This document shows, piece by piece, positions 37,844 to 48,989 of a stretch of DNA of 64,000 bases. The first letter of the stretch is position 1. Every line of letters starts with the position of its first letter. A program made the translations under genes and the position numbers. Source of the stretch: Vitellaria paradoxa (lineage: Eukaryota > Streptophyta > Magnoliopsida > Ericales > Sapotaceae). The notes under the pieces are model-generated. The model did no database searches, was not told the DNA's origin, and saw only the letters and a program-made list of their open reading frames with translations. The stretch is from the NCBI GenBank assembly GCA_019916065.1, contig CM034233.1, positions 6,454,516-6,518,515 of the forward strand, in the 5' to 3' direction.

Positions 37844-38240
37844 CTACCCAACATTCATTACCATATTTGGGCCTGTAGGCAACCAAAACATAAATGGTAT
37901 GAATAAAATTTTAGTAATCTAATATTCATAATAATAGATTAAAAATACTATGGAAATATTTAATCCAATCATAATATGAATATTAGAATTAAATATAATC
38001 TTAAATTTAATATTTACAATAATGGATTGGAGTACTGTGGTGAACACCAAACTATTTATAATGTGAATATTAGAATCAATAATAGTGGCTAAAATAATTA
38101 ATCATTAAACATTAAAAGAATATTATTATTTTTTCTTAGGTTTTCCAAAATACAAATAAAGGAAAACAAAATAAAAAAAAAATAATAACAAAACTTAAGT
38201 GCATTTTTTTTTAAATTTAGAAGGCATGCCATTTATCAAT

Positions 38241-38289
<49 letters not shown>

Positions 38290-39848
38290 TCAGTAATGTT
38301 AAAAACAAGTCGTCTCTCATCCTTAAAAAATTAATTAAATTCATTAAATTCCCTAATTTCTTTTTAGCAATTAAGTCACTGTCTTCACAGTATTAACATA
38401 TATTTTCAGTTGATTATCCAAGAATCTTAATCAGAAAAATCAACTTAAAATAAAGAATCATAACTTAATACAAACCTTGGGATTCAAATCCTTAATCATG
38501 CTGTTTGCATTCAAACTATTTTATTGAACGCAATAATACAAGAATGTGAATACATATTCAATATCCCATCTTGAGCAAGTTTTTCAAGAATTTTAATGAG
38601 GATAAAAAACCAAAATCTATGCATATATATATATATATTGATATGGGAATAACCTTCTCTTAATTTTCTCAAACACATATATAATTAAATATGCAACAAA
38701 ATTCAATTAACGGCAATATCATAATGGAATATCATGAGATTACAAACTTGAGCTCTGATACCACATGTAAGTTTATAATTAAATTAACACATAATATTTA
38801 ATTAAATATACAGGATCTTTATCTTCATGATATTCACATATTTTGCCTACTTACATAATATAATTAAGAACACGTACTTTGAACCATTGCTTTGAAAATC
38901 TGAATGCGGAAGCTACCTCAAAATTATTGTTCTTGAATCTCCTCCTTTAATAAAATAAAACCCTTTTGAAAACTAGTGTTTCTCCCTCTTGCCCTATAAA
39001 CCCTAATGTGTTGTAATTTTAATGTGTATGAATTGATGGGATTCATTCACTATTTATAGGGAGAGAGAGGACCCAATTTCCTAATTAGTCAATTAATCTC
39101 TACCGTCCATCCATCAAAGTAGGATATGGTTACCTCACAATCTTTTACCAATAATAACTTTCTAAATAATTCCTTATCAAATTTGGATTCTTAAATGGAC
39201 CACTTTAATTAGGACACTAATTATGAGAATTAAATATTAATTAATTCCAACAGTTGAACCATAGTTTAAATTTTTTAGTCAAAAACTTATATACGTGAGT
39301 GACATTTTTCAAAACTTTAGAGTGTATGTCCACCCTCAGACACTCGGCTCTGAAACTAGTATTGGGTGATCTTAAATCTATTTCAAACCCAAAAGCAAGC
39401 TCATAGCATGGGTTTTTTGTTTTTTTTTTTTAATATACTGACCACTAACTCAGTTTACAACGATTGTGAAAACCCAACTAATAGTATTCCTCAGGGTACA
39501 AAATACCATTGTGTTATGTTCAAAAAACATAAGATTTGTTTGCTTTGTGCAGTGCTTCTGTGGCTGCTGACGGCTGCGAGCGTCAAAACTGGACGTCCCC
39601 AGATTGCTAGACGGGCCATTGAAGTTGCTGAAGGACGTTTGCTGAAGGACCACTGGCCCGAATATTATGACGGGAAGCTCGGCCGGTATATTGGGAAGCA
39701 GGCTCGGAAGTTCCAAACTTGGTCCGTTTCTGGTTACTTGGTGGCTAAGATGATGCTTGAAGATCCATCTCACTTGGGGATGATATCACTAGAGGAAGAC
39801 AAACAAATGAAGCCCCACATGAAGAAATCCACTTCGTGGATTTGTTGA
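31514..39848 (+). CDS. CINV: Alkaline/neutral invertase, cytosolic type (GH100), 574 residues
   Basis: Hydrolyses sucrose to glucose and fructose at neutral pH in the cytosol. Exons: 31514-31951, 32385-32816, 32910-33468, 39553-39848; joined they give 574 codons plus TGA, the usual family size. The N-terminal 110 residues are variable, Ser-rich and have no transit peptide. The conserved GH100 core follows: [53 protein letters not shown], and [20 protein letters not shown] then [10 protein letters not shown]. The last exon supplies [23 protein letters not shown] and the tail [12 protein letters not shown]. The last intron is 6,084 bases because of an antisense copia element; exon 4 can be mistaken for a separate gene if that intron is missed. 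Splice sites on both sides are normal, so the gene can still be functional. Confidence 0.95.
32049..32294 (+). mobile_element. TRIM-like miniature LTR element remnant in invertase intron 1
   Basis: TGTTGAAATAACTT occurs at 32049-32062 and again at 32281-32294. After the first copy (LTR about 72 bases) comes TGGTTTCAGA at 32124-32133, close to the usual TGGTATCAGA primer-binding site for initiator tRNA-Met. Just before the second copy is GTGAAAAGGGG, a polypurine tract. The internal part has no coding capacity. The 3' LTR is cut short after about 14-20 bases. Confidence 0.5.
36512..36555. repeat. (AT)n microsatellite within the copia element
   Basis: About 22 AT units. It interrupts the degraded gag-pol region and postdates insertion. 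Confidence 0.95.
37488..38100. repeat. Tandem repeats in the copia leader region
   Basis: The motif CCTGTGGGCAACCAAA recurs with small changes at about 37496, 37576 and 37872. The last two head nearly full copies of a unit of about 296 bases that includes TAATATTCATAA, AATAGATT and AATATGAATATTAGAATTAA. The (AT)35 tract at 37771-37840 lies inside the second unit. Confidence 0.75.
37771..37840. repeat. (AT)35 microsatellite
   Basis: The longest simple repeat in the window. The open frames that cross it (poly Tyr-Ile) are artefacts. Confidence 0.98.
38244..38283. repeat. (AT)n microsatellite
   Basis: About 20 AT units within the copia leader region. Confidence 0.95.
38752..38763 (-). other. 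Primer-binding site for initiator tRNA-Met
   Basis: Minus strand TGGTATCAGAGC, the standard Ty1/copia priming site complementary to the 3' end of plant initiator tRNA-Met. Confidence 0.9.
38766..39252 (-). repeat. 5' LTR of the copia element (about 487 bp)
   Basis: On the minus strand it begins TGTTGGAATTAATTAATA and ends AAACTTACA, two bases before the primer-binding site. No second LTR was found, so the ends rest on the TG..CA rule and the primer site. Confidence 0.7.
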
Positions 39849-41040
39849 CACACATTCCAATCTTTTATATATTTGAAATCGCCACCTGGCCCTTTTTTCA
39901 CCTACGCCCGACCCGTGAGGTCGAATAAACTTTAAGGCTATGTATGGTATGGACTTGAAATGGGATAAATGTTAATTTAAATGATTTTTTTTCCTTCTCT
40001 TTTTTCCTCTATTGATGGATTAAGTGTTTTTTCCTCTATTGATGGATTAAGTGTTATTTTTTTTAAGGGAATGACATAAAATGGGATAATTTATTTTGGA
40101 ATGAACTAAAAGATGGATCAACTAAAATTTTCAATTTTAAAAATAATAATATATTCATAATGATTAAAATAGTAATTTAAATCTAAACTCATTTTATTTT
40201 ATTAAAATAAATTATTTTAAATTAAAATAATTTATTTCATTAAAATTAATTTTAATTAAAACAATTAATTATTTTAAAATAATTATTGCTAAATTTTTTA
40301 TTATTAAAAATAAATATTTTATAAAATTAAATTAATCAAATTTAATACTTATAATTCACTTAACATAAAATATATATTATTAAATTAAATCAATTTTTTA
40401 AAAATATTTTCTTAATAATAAATGTTTTATTAAGATAAAGATAATTATTGTAAACAAGATTATGTTAAATTACATTATTTATTAATATACTTCATTAAAT
40501 TTTTTATTATCAAAAAATAAATATTTCATAAAATTAAATTAACCAAATTAAATACTTCCAATTCAATTATTACAAAATATATTTATTAAATTCAATTAAT
40601 TTTGTAAAAATATTTGAATAAATGTTTTATTAAATAAAGATAATTGTTGTAAACAAAATTATATTAGCAAATGTGTTTTTTTTTTATTTCAAAAGCAGAA
40701 AATGGCATCTAAATATATAAAATATAAAATAAAAATTGTTGAATATAAAAAAGTGTAAATTTTACTAAATAAACCTGAAGAATTCGATTCATATAAATCG
40801 AATTAATAAAAAATTAAACACAGGGCTTAATTAAATGCGTTGGTGAGAGTTTCAATGTGTAAGGGAATGGGTGGGACCACGTCTGGGAGTAGCTGATCAG
40901 CTCTCCCTACCCGACACGCACCGGCTTTTATGTAACCCAACGACCACGTCCACGTGGTTCTCTTGAATGCAACACTTGTGGCCTGTGGTTCTCTAGTTTT
41001 CTCTTCAATCGTGGAGTTTTTCTTTCGCTTGAATTGGGGG

Positions 41041-41042
<2 letters not shown>
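39849..41042. other. Intergenic region between invertase and ERD2-like genes
   Basis: Invertase 3' UTR to about 39940, then AT-rich DNA. A 27-base tandem duplication (CTCTATTGATGGATTAAGTG) sits at about 40000-40053. Two direct repeats of about 206 bases abut at 40291-40497 and 40498-40672. A CACGTG G-box at 40951-40956 within CCACGTGG lies about 130 bases upstream of the next start codon. Confidence 0.6.
40291..40672. repeat. Two abutting direct repeats of about 206 bases
   Basis: Both start AAATTTTTTATTAT and share AAAATTAAATTAA.CAAATT, AATGTTTTATTAA and TAAAGATAATT.TTGTAAACA in the same order. The copies have diverged moderately. Confidence 0.65.

Positions 41043-41082
<40 letters not shown>
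41043..41082. repeat. (GA)20 microsatellite touching the ERD2-like start codon
   Basis: Forty bases of GA immediately before ATG at 41083, hence in the 5' UTR. The same arrangement occurs at F3H. Confidence 0.97.
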
Positions 41083-41087
<5 letters not shown>

Positions 41088-44000
41088 GGGAACGAAGAAG
41101 CCGATCCGTGCGGTGGCGACATGGGTGCGCCGGCAACCGCCGAAGGTGAAGGTATTTCTGGCGGTGATCTCGGCCATGGCCGCTCTGGTATTTCTCCGGC
41201 TGGTTGTGGAAGATCACGACAATCTCTTCGTCGCTGCCGAGGCCGTTCACGCTATTGGAATATCCGTCCTTATATACAAGCTCATCAAAGAGAAGACTTG
41301 CGTTGGTAAGAATTTTGCATTTTTAGGGTTTTTCTGTTTGTAACGAGGGATTCTTCTTATCAATCTTCGTATTGTTTTGAAGATTTCTGTCAATGTATAT
41401 GTATGCATGTATGCACATTTATGTGCTTTCATGAGTTCGGTTTGGAATATGTTGGGATCCCCTTGTTATTCTTTCAATTGATTACCGATATTTTTATTCT
41501 CGATTCTAATTTGTCTTTTGGATTTCTCGTTTTGGGATAAATCTATCTGAGTCGCCTCGTTTTCAATTTTATTTTATATTATTATCGAGGTCTTGAATTG
41601 TGTGTTATCGAAATTATTGTTGCAGTTGATATTTCTTAATTTTCATTCTAGATGGCATTTCATATTTATTTTTTCATGCTTAATCATCTTACTTATCACT
41701 TAGCAACCTTAGGAATCAGTATTTAGGGACTACGGAGTCCCCCAATTTAGGAACAACTAAACAGCGGGTTTTAAGATGTGGTTTAACTTTGTTCCTTTTC
41801 TCAATGTTTCGGAGAATGGCTTGTTTTGCTGTAAATTTGGGATGGTTAACTATCAGGTTGATTCTATTGACGTTGGTAAATGCATCTTGGCTTATTTTGA
41901 CGTTTTGCAGGACTTTCACTCAAGTCGCAGGTTCTAACAGCTTTGTTTTTAGCTGTTAGACTATACTGCAGTTTTGTTATGGAATTTGATATACACACCC
42001 TACTTGATCTAGCTACGTTGGGAACAACACTTTGGGTTATCTATATGATTAATTTTAACTTAAAGTCCAGTTACAACGAAGGCAAAGACAATTTTGCAGT
42101 ATATTATGTGGTGAGTTTTCTTTTGTTTGCATTTTTTTAAATTGATTTGTCCATTTGTGATTCCTCTTTAATTGAATGATTCATTGAAAGGGCCTGTCTT
42201 ATGTATTTTGATATTCGCGTCATGTGATTTTGTGTTTCCCGGATTAGTTGAAGCTTAACTCATCATAGCATCACTAAGATACAATTCCATTAGGCCATGT
42301 TTGGATCAACAATTTGTCAAGGAAAAAAGAAATAGATGGGGATTCAAAATTCCTTACTTTGTTTGGTTTTTGGTGGAAAATTCATTTTTTTAAAGGCATG
42401 GGATTTGAGAAATTTAAATAATTAAATTGGAAAACTAGTTTTTTGATTAATGCCTTTTGTTTTCTTAATTTTCTTCTCCACTCTAATAAGGACATGCATT
42501 TAGGATTTTACTTTTGACTCTTATTCCCCTTCCCTTTTCTTTCCCTTTCCCTTCCCCTTCCATTTTCTTTCCCCTCCTTAAATCCTTACACCAAGCACAC
42601 CCTTAAAGTTAGTTGTATATTTGTAGACTTTATACTTTTATTTATAAATATTGAAAAAAGGAAATGAGCTTGTATTGAGTTATGGAATTTTTCTCAAACA
42701 GTTTCTGATTATTTTCTGAGTAGGTTTTCAGTCTTTTGATTAATTTCTTGTACAACGTTTCATTTTTTTTGGGGGGGGGGGGGGTGTTTCGGACCCATTT
42801 AAGTTGATTTTGTTAATTCTTAATTTACTGATTTTGCTTATGATTTTGCTCTAGGTTATACCATGTGCCCTATTATCTTTGTTTGTTCATCCATCGACAT
42901 CGCATCATATTTTCAACAGGATCAGCTGGGCCTTTTGTGTTTATTTGGAAGCTGTTTCAGTGTTACCTCAACTACGTGTCATGCAGAACACAAAGGTAAT
43001 ATTTGAGGCAACACTATTTCATGGATCCCTAAAATTATTTGAAGCATTAGTGATTTCCTTCATTTATCAACTTCCAAGTTTTACAAGGGGACATTGATAT
43101 CCTGTGTTTTTCCATGGTTATGCTGTATTTTTGGCTCACTGTCATGGAAATCACTTTTTTCATTTTGTTGGAAACAATGTAATCTATTCATTTTTTTTTT
43201 TAATGACTGAAGTGGAAGAACCAATCATGTTTGTCTTGGTTTTGCATTGGACTTTGCGAGATTCATTGTTAGATATTAAATTTCTCCCACATGGCCTGTC
43301 CCAATTTTTTCTTCTTTTTATATTTTCAGATCATTGAACCGTTCACAGCACATTATGTATTTGCATTGGGAGTCGCAAGGTTTTTGAGTTGTGCACACTG
43401 GGTTCTCCAGGTATGGATGTGAAAAGTAAACTTCTATTGATCTTGTTTGTTGTGTATAAATTTATCATTCTGCATATCATTATTATACACTTGTTATCAA
43501 CTTCATTGGTAGCAGTAATATAGTGAACACTATGATTGATAATAACGACTAGTGTGTTGGAAATTTAAATTGGGGAAATCATCACAACATGCTTGATTCA
43601 AGGGACAAAGCTAGGATTTCTTGATTTGGGTGGTTTTTTTTTGGGGGGGGGGGGGGGGAGGGGGGATTTAAGCTTTTTCTAAAGCTAATATTGACAAAAA
43701 AATTACAGCTAATATTATCAATTTTATTTTGTAAATAAAAAATAAATTAATTCTAAAACCTAATCAACTAAGAAAAAAGTCAACTTTTATGGAGGTTACT
43801 CCATAGCTTAAATTTTTTTTTTAACCTAAAAAATTATATGCTGTAGTTGTGTTTCTTTGAGCTGAAGTTCTCTCTCTCTCTTTCTCCCCCCCCTTTTTTT
43901 TTAATTTTAGGGGCAGTCTATAGCATAAAAAAAAGGGAAAAAATTTTGATCAAAAACTTACATGTACCAGTAGTGTTTTTTTGAACTAAGGTATGTCATT

Positions 44001-44782
44001 TTTAAAATTTTAAGGGGCACCGAACCATAACGTAAAATATTCTAGCCCAAAAAATTTTATATACAAATGGCATTCTCCCGAACTTGGGAGGCTACAGCCC
44101 CCCTCTGTCCTTACCTGATTCTACACATACCTAGACATCTACCAGCAGTAGACATGTAACTAAATCCTAGTAACATCGGTTATTATTATCAAATAGAGAC
44201 CTATCTCTTTTTAGAGAGATTGAGGAAGTTGCGGGTGGATGGGCAACTATGAGCCTTGTGAGATAATCAATGTGATGTCCTGCCTGCTAGCACACTCATG
44301 TAAGAAAGCTTGGTGGTTAATTTATGGATGATAAATCAGTAAGGTGGTTATTGTTCAAGTATTACTATGAAAGTGAGAGCTTTCAGCTCTGATAATGATG
44401 ATGATGTAATTCTGTCATGGCATCCGTGAGCAGATTAAGTTGAACATATTGCGACTCATATTTTGTTTTGCTTGTTCTATGGAAGGTGTTGGATACTCGA
44501 GGCCGCTTATTGACAGCTCTAGGTTATGGATTGTGGCCTTCCATGGTACTCATTTCTGAAATTATCCAAACTTTTATCTTGGCTGATTTCTGCTATTACT
44601 ATGTTAAAAGGTAGGTGATAAGCCTTTGTTTTGTTTTGTTTTTTTTTTTTTTTTTTTTTTTTTTTGTGGTGTAAATTTTTTTGCGGTTTTGTTTCCTGGA
44701 CAAGCATGCTGAGCATTGTTGTTGTGGTTGCAGTATTTTTGGGGGCCAACTTGTGCTACGCCTGCCTTCTGGAGTAGTGTGA
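41083..44782 (+). CDS. ERD2-like (KDEL receptor-like) seven-helix membrane protein, 272 residues
   Basis: Exons: 41083-41305, 41911-42110, 42855-42995, 43330-43410, 44486-44610, 44734-44782; in frame, 272 codons plus TGA. The protein has a basic N-terminus (KGTKKPIRAVATWVRRQPPKVK) and then several hydrophobic helices. Family landmarks include AVRLYCSFVMEFDIHTLLDL, EAVSVLPQLRVMQ, HYVFALGVARFLSCAHWVLQ and FADF-like LADFCYYYVKS. Canonical ERD2 retrieves escaped HDEL/KDEL-tagged proteins from Golgi to ER and is about 215 residues. This longer form, with an extra N-terminal helix, is the plant ERD2-like group, whose ligand-retrieval role is not established. Introns 2 and 4 contain transposon insertions. 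Confidence 0.93.
42296..42602. mobile_element. Tourist-like MITE in intron 2 of the ERD2-like gene
   Basis: Flanked by TTA on both sides (..CATTA then GGCCATGTTTGG; ..ACACCC then TTAAAG). Ends GGCCATGTTTGGAT and complement GGGTGTGCTTGGTG are imperfect inverted repeats. The TTA duplication and GGGC.TGTTTGG-type end point to PIF/Harbinger. A C/T-rich run occupies 42525-42585. Confidence 0.45.
43601..44118. mobile_element. hAT-like non-autonomous element in intron 4 of the ERD2-like gene
   Basis: Left AAGGGACAAAGCTAGG and right (complement TAAGGACAGAGGGGGG) are imperfect inverted repeats bordered by TTGATTC and CTGATTC. The left part has a G homopolymer (43645-43658) and the right part the complementary C-rich end. 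Edges are approximate. Confidence 0.4.
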
Positions 44783-46444
44783 GTTCTCTTGAGAGCTATT
44801 GGACTTTATTCCCAAAAAATTTTAGGCTAGGGAACTGGGATGTATTTGTTTCAGTTGGCAGTGTAAGGTAAGTCGTGTAATCTTATTTTCTTGTAGCCAA
44901 CAACAGAGGAAAACTAGTTATTTTTGTAGAGTTGGGGATGCTTTGTCTTGGGAGTAAATGTACCATTTAACAGCTTAAATTTTACTCCTCCAGTGTGTTA
45001 ACTAACGTTAGGGGGTTTACTTCTCTTCAATAAAAAATTTTAGATATGTTAAACTGAACTATGTATATATGGCGAGAATAGGTTAAACTATATATATATA
45101 TATATATATGATGAAACTGCTAAAGATCTTTCTTCCACACCACGCATCCTCAAAATTTGCTGATCGATAGCAACCCATACGGAAGGTACATTTTTTATTG
45201 CCACCTTGCTTTACCGGCCTCAAAAAGTGATAGGAAAGCGAAGCCTTAGTGCGGATTTTAATATAAAGTATAAAAAAAATATTAAACAAGATAGAATATT
45301 TAATAATTTTAAAAGTTTTGGCAAATTAAATTTATGTTTGCTTCAGTCGTGGATTTAAAAAAATAATAAAATAATTAAATGCGTTAATTGCTTTGTTTAG
45401 TATGTATCTCGAGTGTTTAAGAAGTATGTGTATTAAATACATGTTTAGGAAACAAGAATGTTATTTTGAAGTATCTAAACTTCATAAAACCATCAGTCGC
45501 GGAAGCAAAAACTGATTTTAAGGCTTTTTGAGATAGGGTAAACATAGTCAGATCAGTGTCATTATGAAGAACTGCAAAGGGAGAAAGAAAAGAGAGAAGC
45601 AAAAGATTTGAAGCATGAAAAAGAATAGAGTTGAATGGGGAAAGGAAAGAGAGATCATGTATTTTTTTTTGGGGGGGGGGGGGGAAGAGAAGAAAAGAAA
45701 AAATTGCTTCTGTCATACAATTGAGTCAGCTTTTTAATTTTTCTTTTATAATTAAATTTATTCTCTTATATTTTACATTTCTTTTCTTTTTTTTTTCTTC
45801 TTTCTAAAGCTAAGTCTCCTTTTTCTGAAGTCCAGTTATTTGATTTATTATTGGACCTGAGCCAGCCCATCAAACCATAGGTAGAATAGGAATGTAAAGT
45901 TATATTTAAGTTATTAAGCCAATCACACTATCTACTAAAAATTTTAAAATTTTATTTATATTTAAGTTATTTAGTTCTTTTTCATAAATATAAATTTGAT
46001 AATCAAATGCATCTCTTTTATTTTTTTTCCTACACCTAAAAATCATTTATTGCCATTACTTATAATTTCTAATTGTTTATTCTAAGAGAACCTCATTTAC
46101 ATGGCCATATGTGACCTTAAATAGTCCTAACGAACACTTGACAGTGGTTTTAAGATATACTAAGGTTGGCCTAATTTTGTACATTTATAATTCTTACTTT
46201 GGAAATAATTTTTAATAATTTTAAAGGTATATAAATAAAAGAAATAAAATTATAGAGTCTTAAGTTCATAATTTCTATTAAAAATAAGTGCCTTAAACAA
46301 AAATTATGGTCTTTTTAAAGTTTAATAGATTAAGAAGGAAGATGGGTGTAATATTCTCACAATTTGGAGGGATGTACATGTATTTTACTCCTTATTTTAT
46401 TTAAAAAAATCAAGTATATTATTATATTAAGGTTTTATTTGCTA

Positions 46445-46683
46445 GGGTGGATGAAAGTAGGGGCGAGAGGGTCAATCGACCCCAATGAAAGTAAAATTTA
46501 AGTAGAAATAGTATAATTTTGAGAGTATATTTATAATTTTGTCCTCATAAAATATATTTCTCAAAATAAATTATATCAATACCTTAAACAATTTACAAGT
46601 TTTGCTTTTATTTTCATGTCAAGTACACTATCCTTACTTGTCAGCTTGACCTCAATTTAACAAAATTCTGAATCCGCTACTGA
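46445..46683. mobile_element. hAT-type non-autonomous element, short copy
   Basis: Shares with the 48540-48989 element the left motif GGTGGATG..GGGTCAATCGACCCC, the interior (ATAATTTT, CTCAAAATAAATTAT, CAATTTACAAGTTTTGC) and the right end TTGACCTC..AAATTCTGAATCCGC. It carries a single internal unit. Confidence 0.6.
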
Positions 46684-48539
46684 CGTTTGTTATTAGTTTT
46701 TTGACTTTTTTTAAAATAATTAAATTTATTCACTTATATTTTTAAACTTCTTTTAAATATTGAAGGACAAAACTATCAAATTAACAAGAAGTTAGTTACT
46801 AAAAAGTTAACTTTTTTTTCCTTCTCAAACACAAAAAGTTAACTTTTTAATAATTAGCTAATTAAAGGTGTGTATGAGTCGAGTCGATTCAAGTTGAAAC
46901 TTAATCCATAAACTAAAATTGATTTTTTTCGATTTCTAAAATTTGGACCTGAAACCGAACTAATTTTAAATTAGAACGTAACCAAGTTGAACCAAAAATA
47001 GCAGGTTAGATCAGGTCCAATTTCAATTTAGACCAACTCAGGATAGATTGGTCCATTTTTGGGTGGGGTTCATTCATTACACATTTTTCACCTAAAAAAA
47101 TTATAAAAAACTAGCGAGGCAAATTAATTAAAAAATAAAAATTAATTAATATTATATTTTTATTTTTACTTTTATTCTTTCATGTTAGTACAATAAATAT
47201 AGCTTGCATTTATAGCAACATATAACCTAAGACAATTTAGACCTCTTCATGTTAGGAATAGTGTATATCTACTAGTCGCACATCGAAGCTGAAAATGTTT
47301 TGTTACTGATAACATTTTGCCTAAATTTTTTAGAAGTAGAATTTTGTAATATCTTTTAGCTTGATCACTATACACTTAAGAGCTGAAAATATTTAAAAAG
47401 TCTTGCCTGAGCAGTTCTGTTCTCTATTTACAAAAAAGAATACAGAAAATTGATTGTATTGTTATACACTCAAACTTTAGTTTTTTTTTTTTTTTTCATA
47501 TATAAATAGATAAATTGTAAGGATTGTACCTTCTAAACGGTGCACCTTACCTTTTGCTAACAAAAAAAGAAAGTAAGAGCCGTTATTTTGCTTTATATAT
47601 TATATTTGTTCGTCTTAATTCGGTTTAGTTCAGTTTCGATTCAGTTCGAGTTGAGAATATACTAATCTGAGAAACGAACCGAAAAAATTAGTTTGTTAAA
47701 TCCTTAACTCAAAATTGATTCGAAAATAATATAACCTGAACTAAAGTGATCAGATTAATTTAATTTTTAGATTATTCAGGTTTTTTTGTGCATTCTTATA
47801 ACTCATAGCCAATTTCAAAAAGGCTAATGTTTTTTCTTTCCACACTCAATCTAAGAGAAGTGGAAGGGTGACTCGAACCCTTGTTCTTGTGGTAAAGTAG
47901 GGTGACAATTGTTAAGTGGACTGGACTGTCCCCTCTTGTTGGCCATTATCAATTGCATTTGAAAATGAATAATGGTAAAGGGCACTAGTTCATTCACAAC
48001 AACACGAGTTTTACACAAATTACGTGATGTTTACTTTATTTTGGAAAATCTCTAAAGAGGAAGTGATACATGCCCTTAAAGGCACTAAGTTCTGATTAAT
48101 AACTATGCAATTTTTTTTTTTTTTGGGGTCTTATAGATATATTTTTTGGTAACAGGTATGCTATTTACACTTTTAAAATAAAAGAACCTGAGTCATATTT
48201 TTTTTTTACTAATAATATGTCTAAAAATTATTAAACAAACAAAATTATATTTCAATGAAAAAATTATATGGAACGAAGAGGTAGATCAAAAGATGAAGTG
48301 TTTTGGGTTACCAAACAGAGCCTTATTCAAAGATTTTACACGGGCATTCCCACTCTTCCCCCAATAGCATGGCCTGGCAGCACGCCGGGACTGGAAGTAT
48401 TTATTTGATACTGTGGACCCTCGCAGCAGTATATCAGTGCCTATCCACTTCCTCCTCAGCCACATCACCTCATTATTACCTCGACAGTCCACAATTTTCA
48501 TAGCATGTCTTATGGATGACGATTTTATTTTTAATATAA

Positions 48540-48989
48540 CCCATGGGCGGATGCACATATGAGAAGGGGGTTAGTTGACCCCACTAAAAGTAAAGTTTTT
48601 GTAAAAAATAATATAATTTTTAAGGTATTTTTATTTCTATAAAATATATTTTTTAAAAAAAATTGTTCCTATATTTTAAACAATTTACAGGTTTTGCCTC
48701 CACTGGAAATAAAATTTCTTTAAAAAATAGTATAATTTTTTAGATATTTTTATATTTTTACCTTTATAAAAAATATCTTTGAAAATAAATTATCCATATA
48801 CCTCAAGCAATTTATAAGTTTTGCCCCTATTGGAAACAAAATTTCTTTAGAAAATAGTATAATTTTTGAGGTATTTTTGTTCTTTTGCCCTCATAAAATA
48901 TATCTCTCAAAACAGATTGTCCATAAGTCAAGTATATTGCCTTTATTTATTGACTTGACCCCACTATAACAAAATCCTAAATCCGCCAC
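48540..48989. mobile_element. hAT-type non-autonomous element with 8-bp target duplication
   Basis: TAATATAA flanks both sides (48532-48539 and 48990-48997). Ends are inverted: left CATGGGCGGATG, right ATCCGCCAC (complement GTGGCGGAT). Inside, a unit of about 125 bases (TTT.CAATTTA.AGTTTTGCC then GGAAA.AAAATTTCTTTA and AGTATAATTTTT) is repeated about two and a half times. Confidence 0.7.

Larger units (their letters stand above)
33600..39252 (-). mobile_element. Degraded Ty1/copia retrotransposon in antisense orientation inside invertase intron 3
   Basis: Read on the minus strand the order is 5' LTR (39252-38766), primer-binding site (38763-38752), gag, integrase, reverse transcriptase, RNase H. 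Gag relic: [13 protein letters not shown] at 37180-36965 and a CCHC-like motif near 36740-36690 with one cysteine position changed. Integrase tail: [14 protein letters not shown] near 36258-36216. Reverse transcriptase: [13 protein letters not shown] near 35210-35170 followed by a stop, and YIND near 34945-34930 where YVDD is expected. RNase [12 protein letters not shown] at about 34360-34330 and ANPLTKGL near 34085-34060. Many stops in all frames. No 3' LTR was found at the low-coordinate end, so the element is truncated there and its left edge is approximate. Confidence 0.85.

Noticed and set aside
37641..37922. Open frames coding poly Tyr-Ile on both strands
   Set aside because: Products of the (AT)35 microsatellite inside the copia element.
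39366..39848. Apparent separate gene starting near 39366 or 39518
   Set aside because: The part from 39553 is the last exon of the invertase (VLLWLLTAA onward) and joins in phase to 33468; the residues before it are intron.
47275..47285. GTCGCACATCG, close to the plant snRNA upstream element
   Set aside because: No snRNA sequence, and no TATA box at the needed spacing, lies downstream on either side.
47850..47890. B-box-like CAAGGGTTCGAGTC on the minus strand
   Set aside because: No A box at correct spacing, no tail or target duplication seen.
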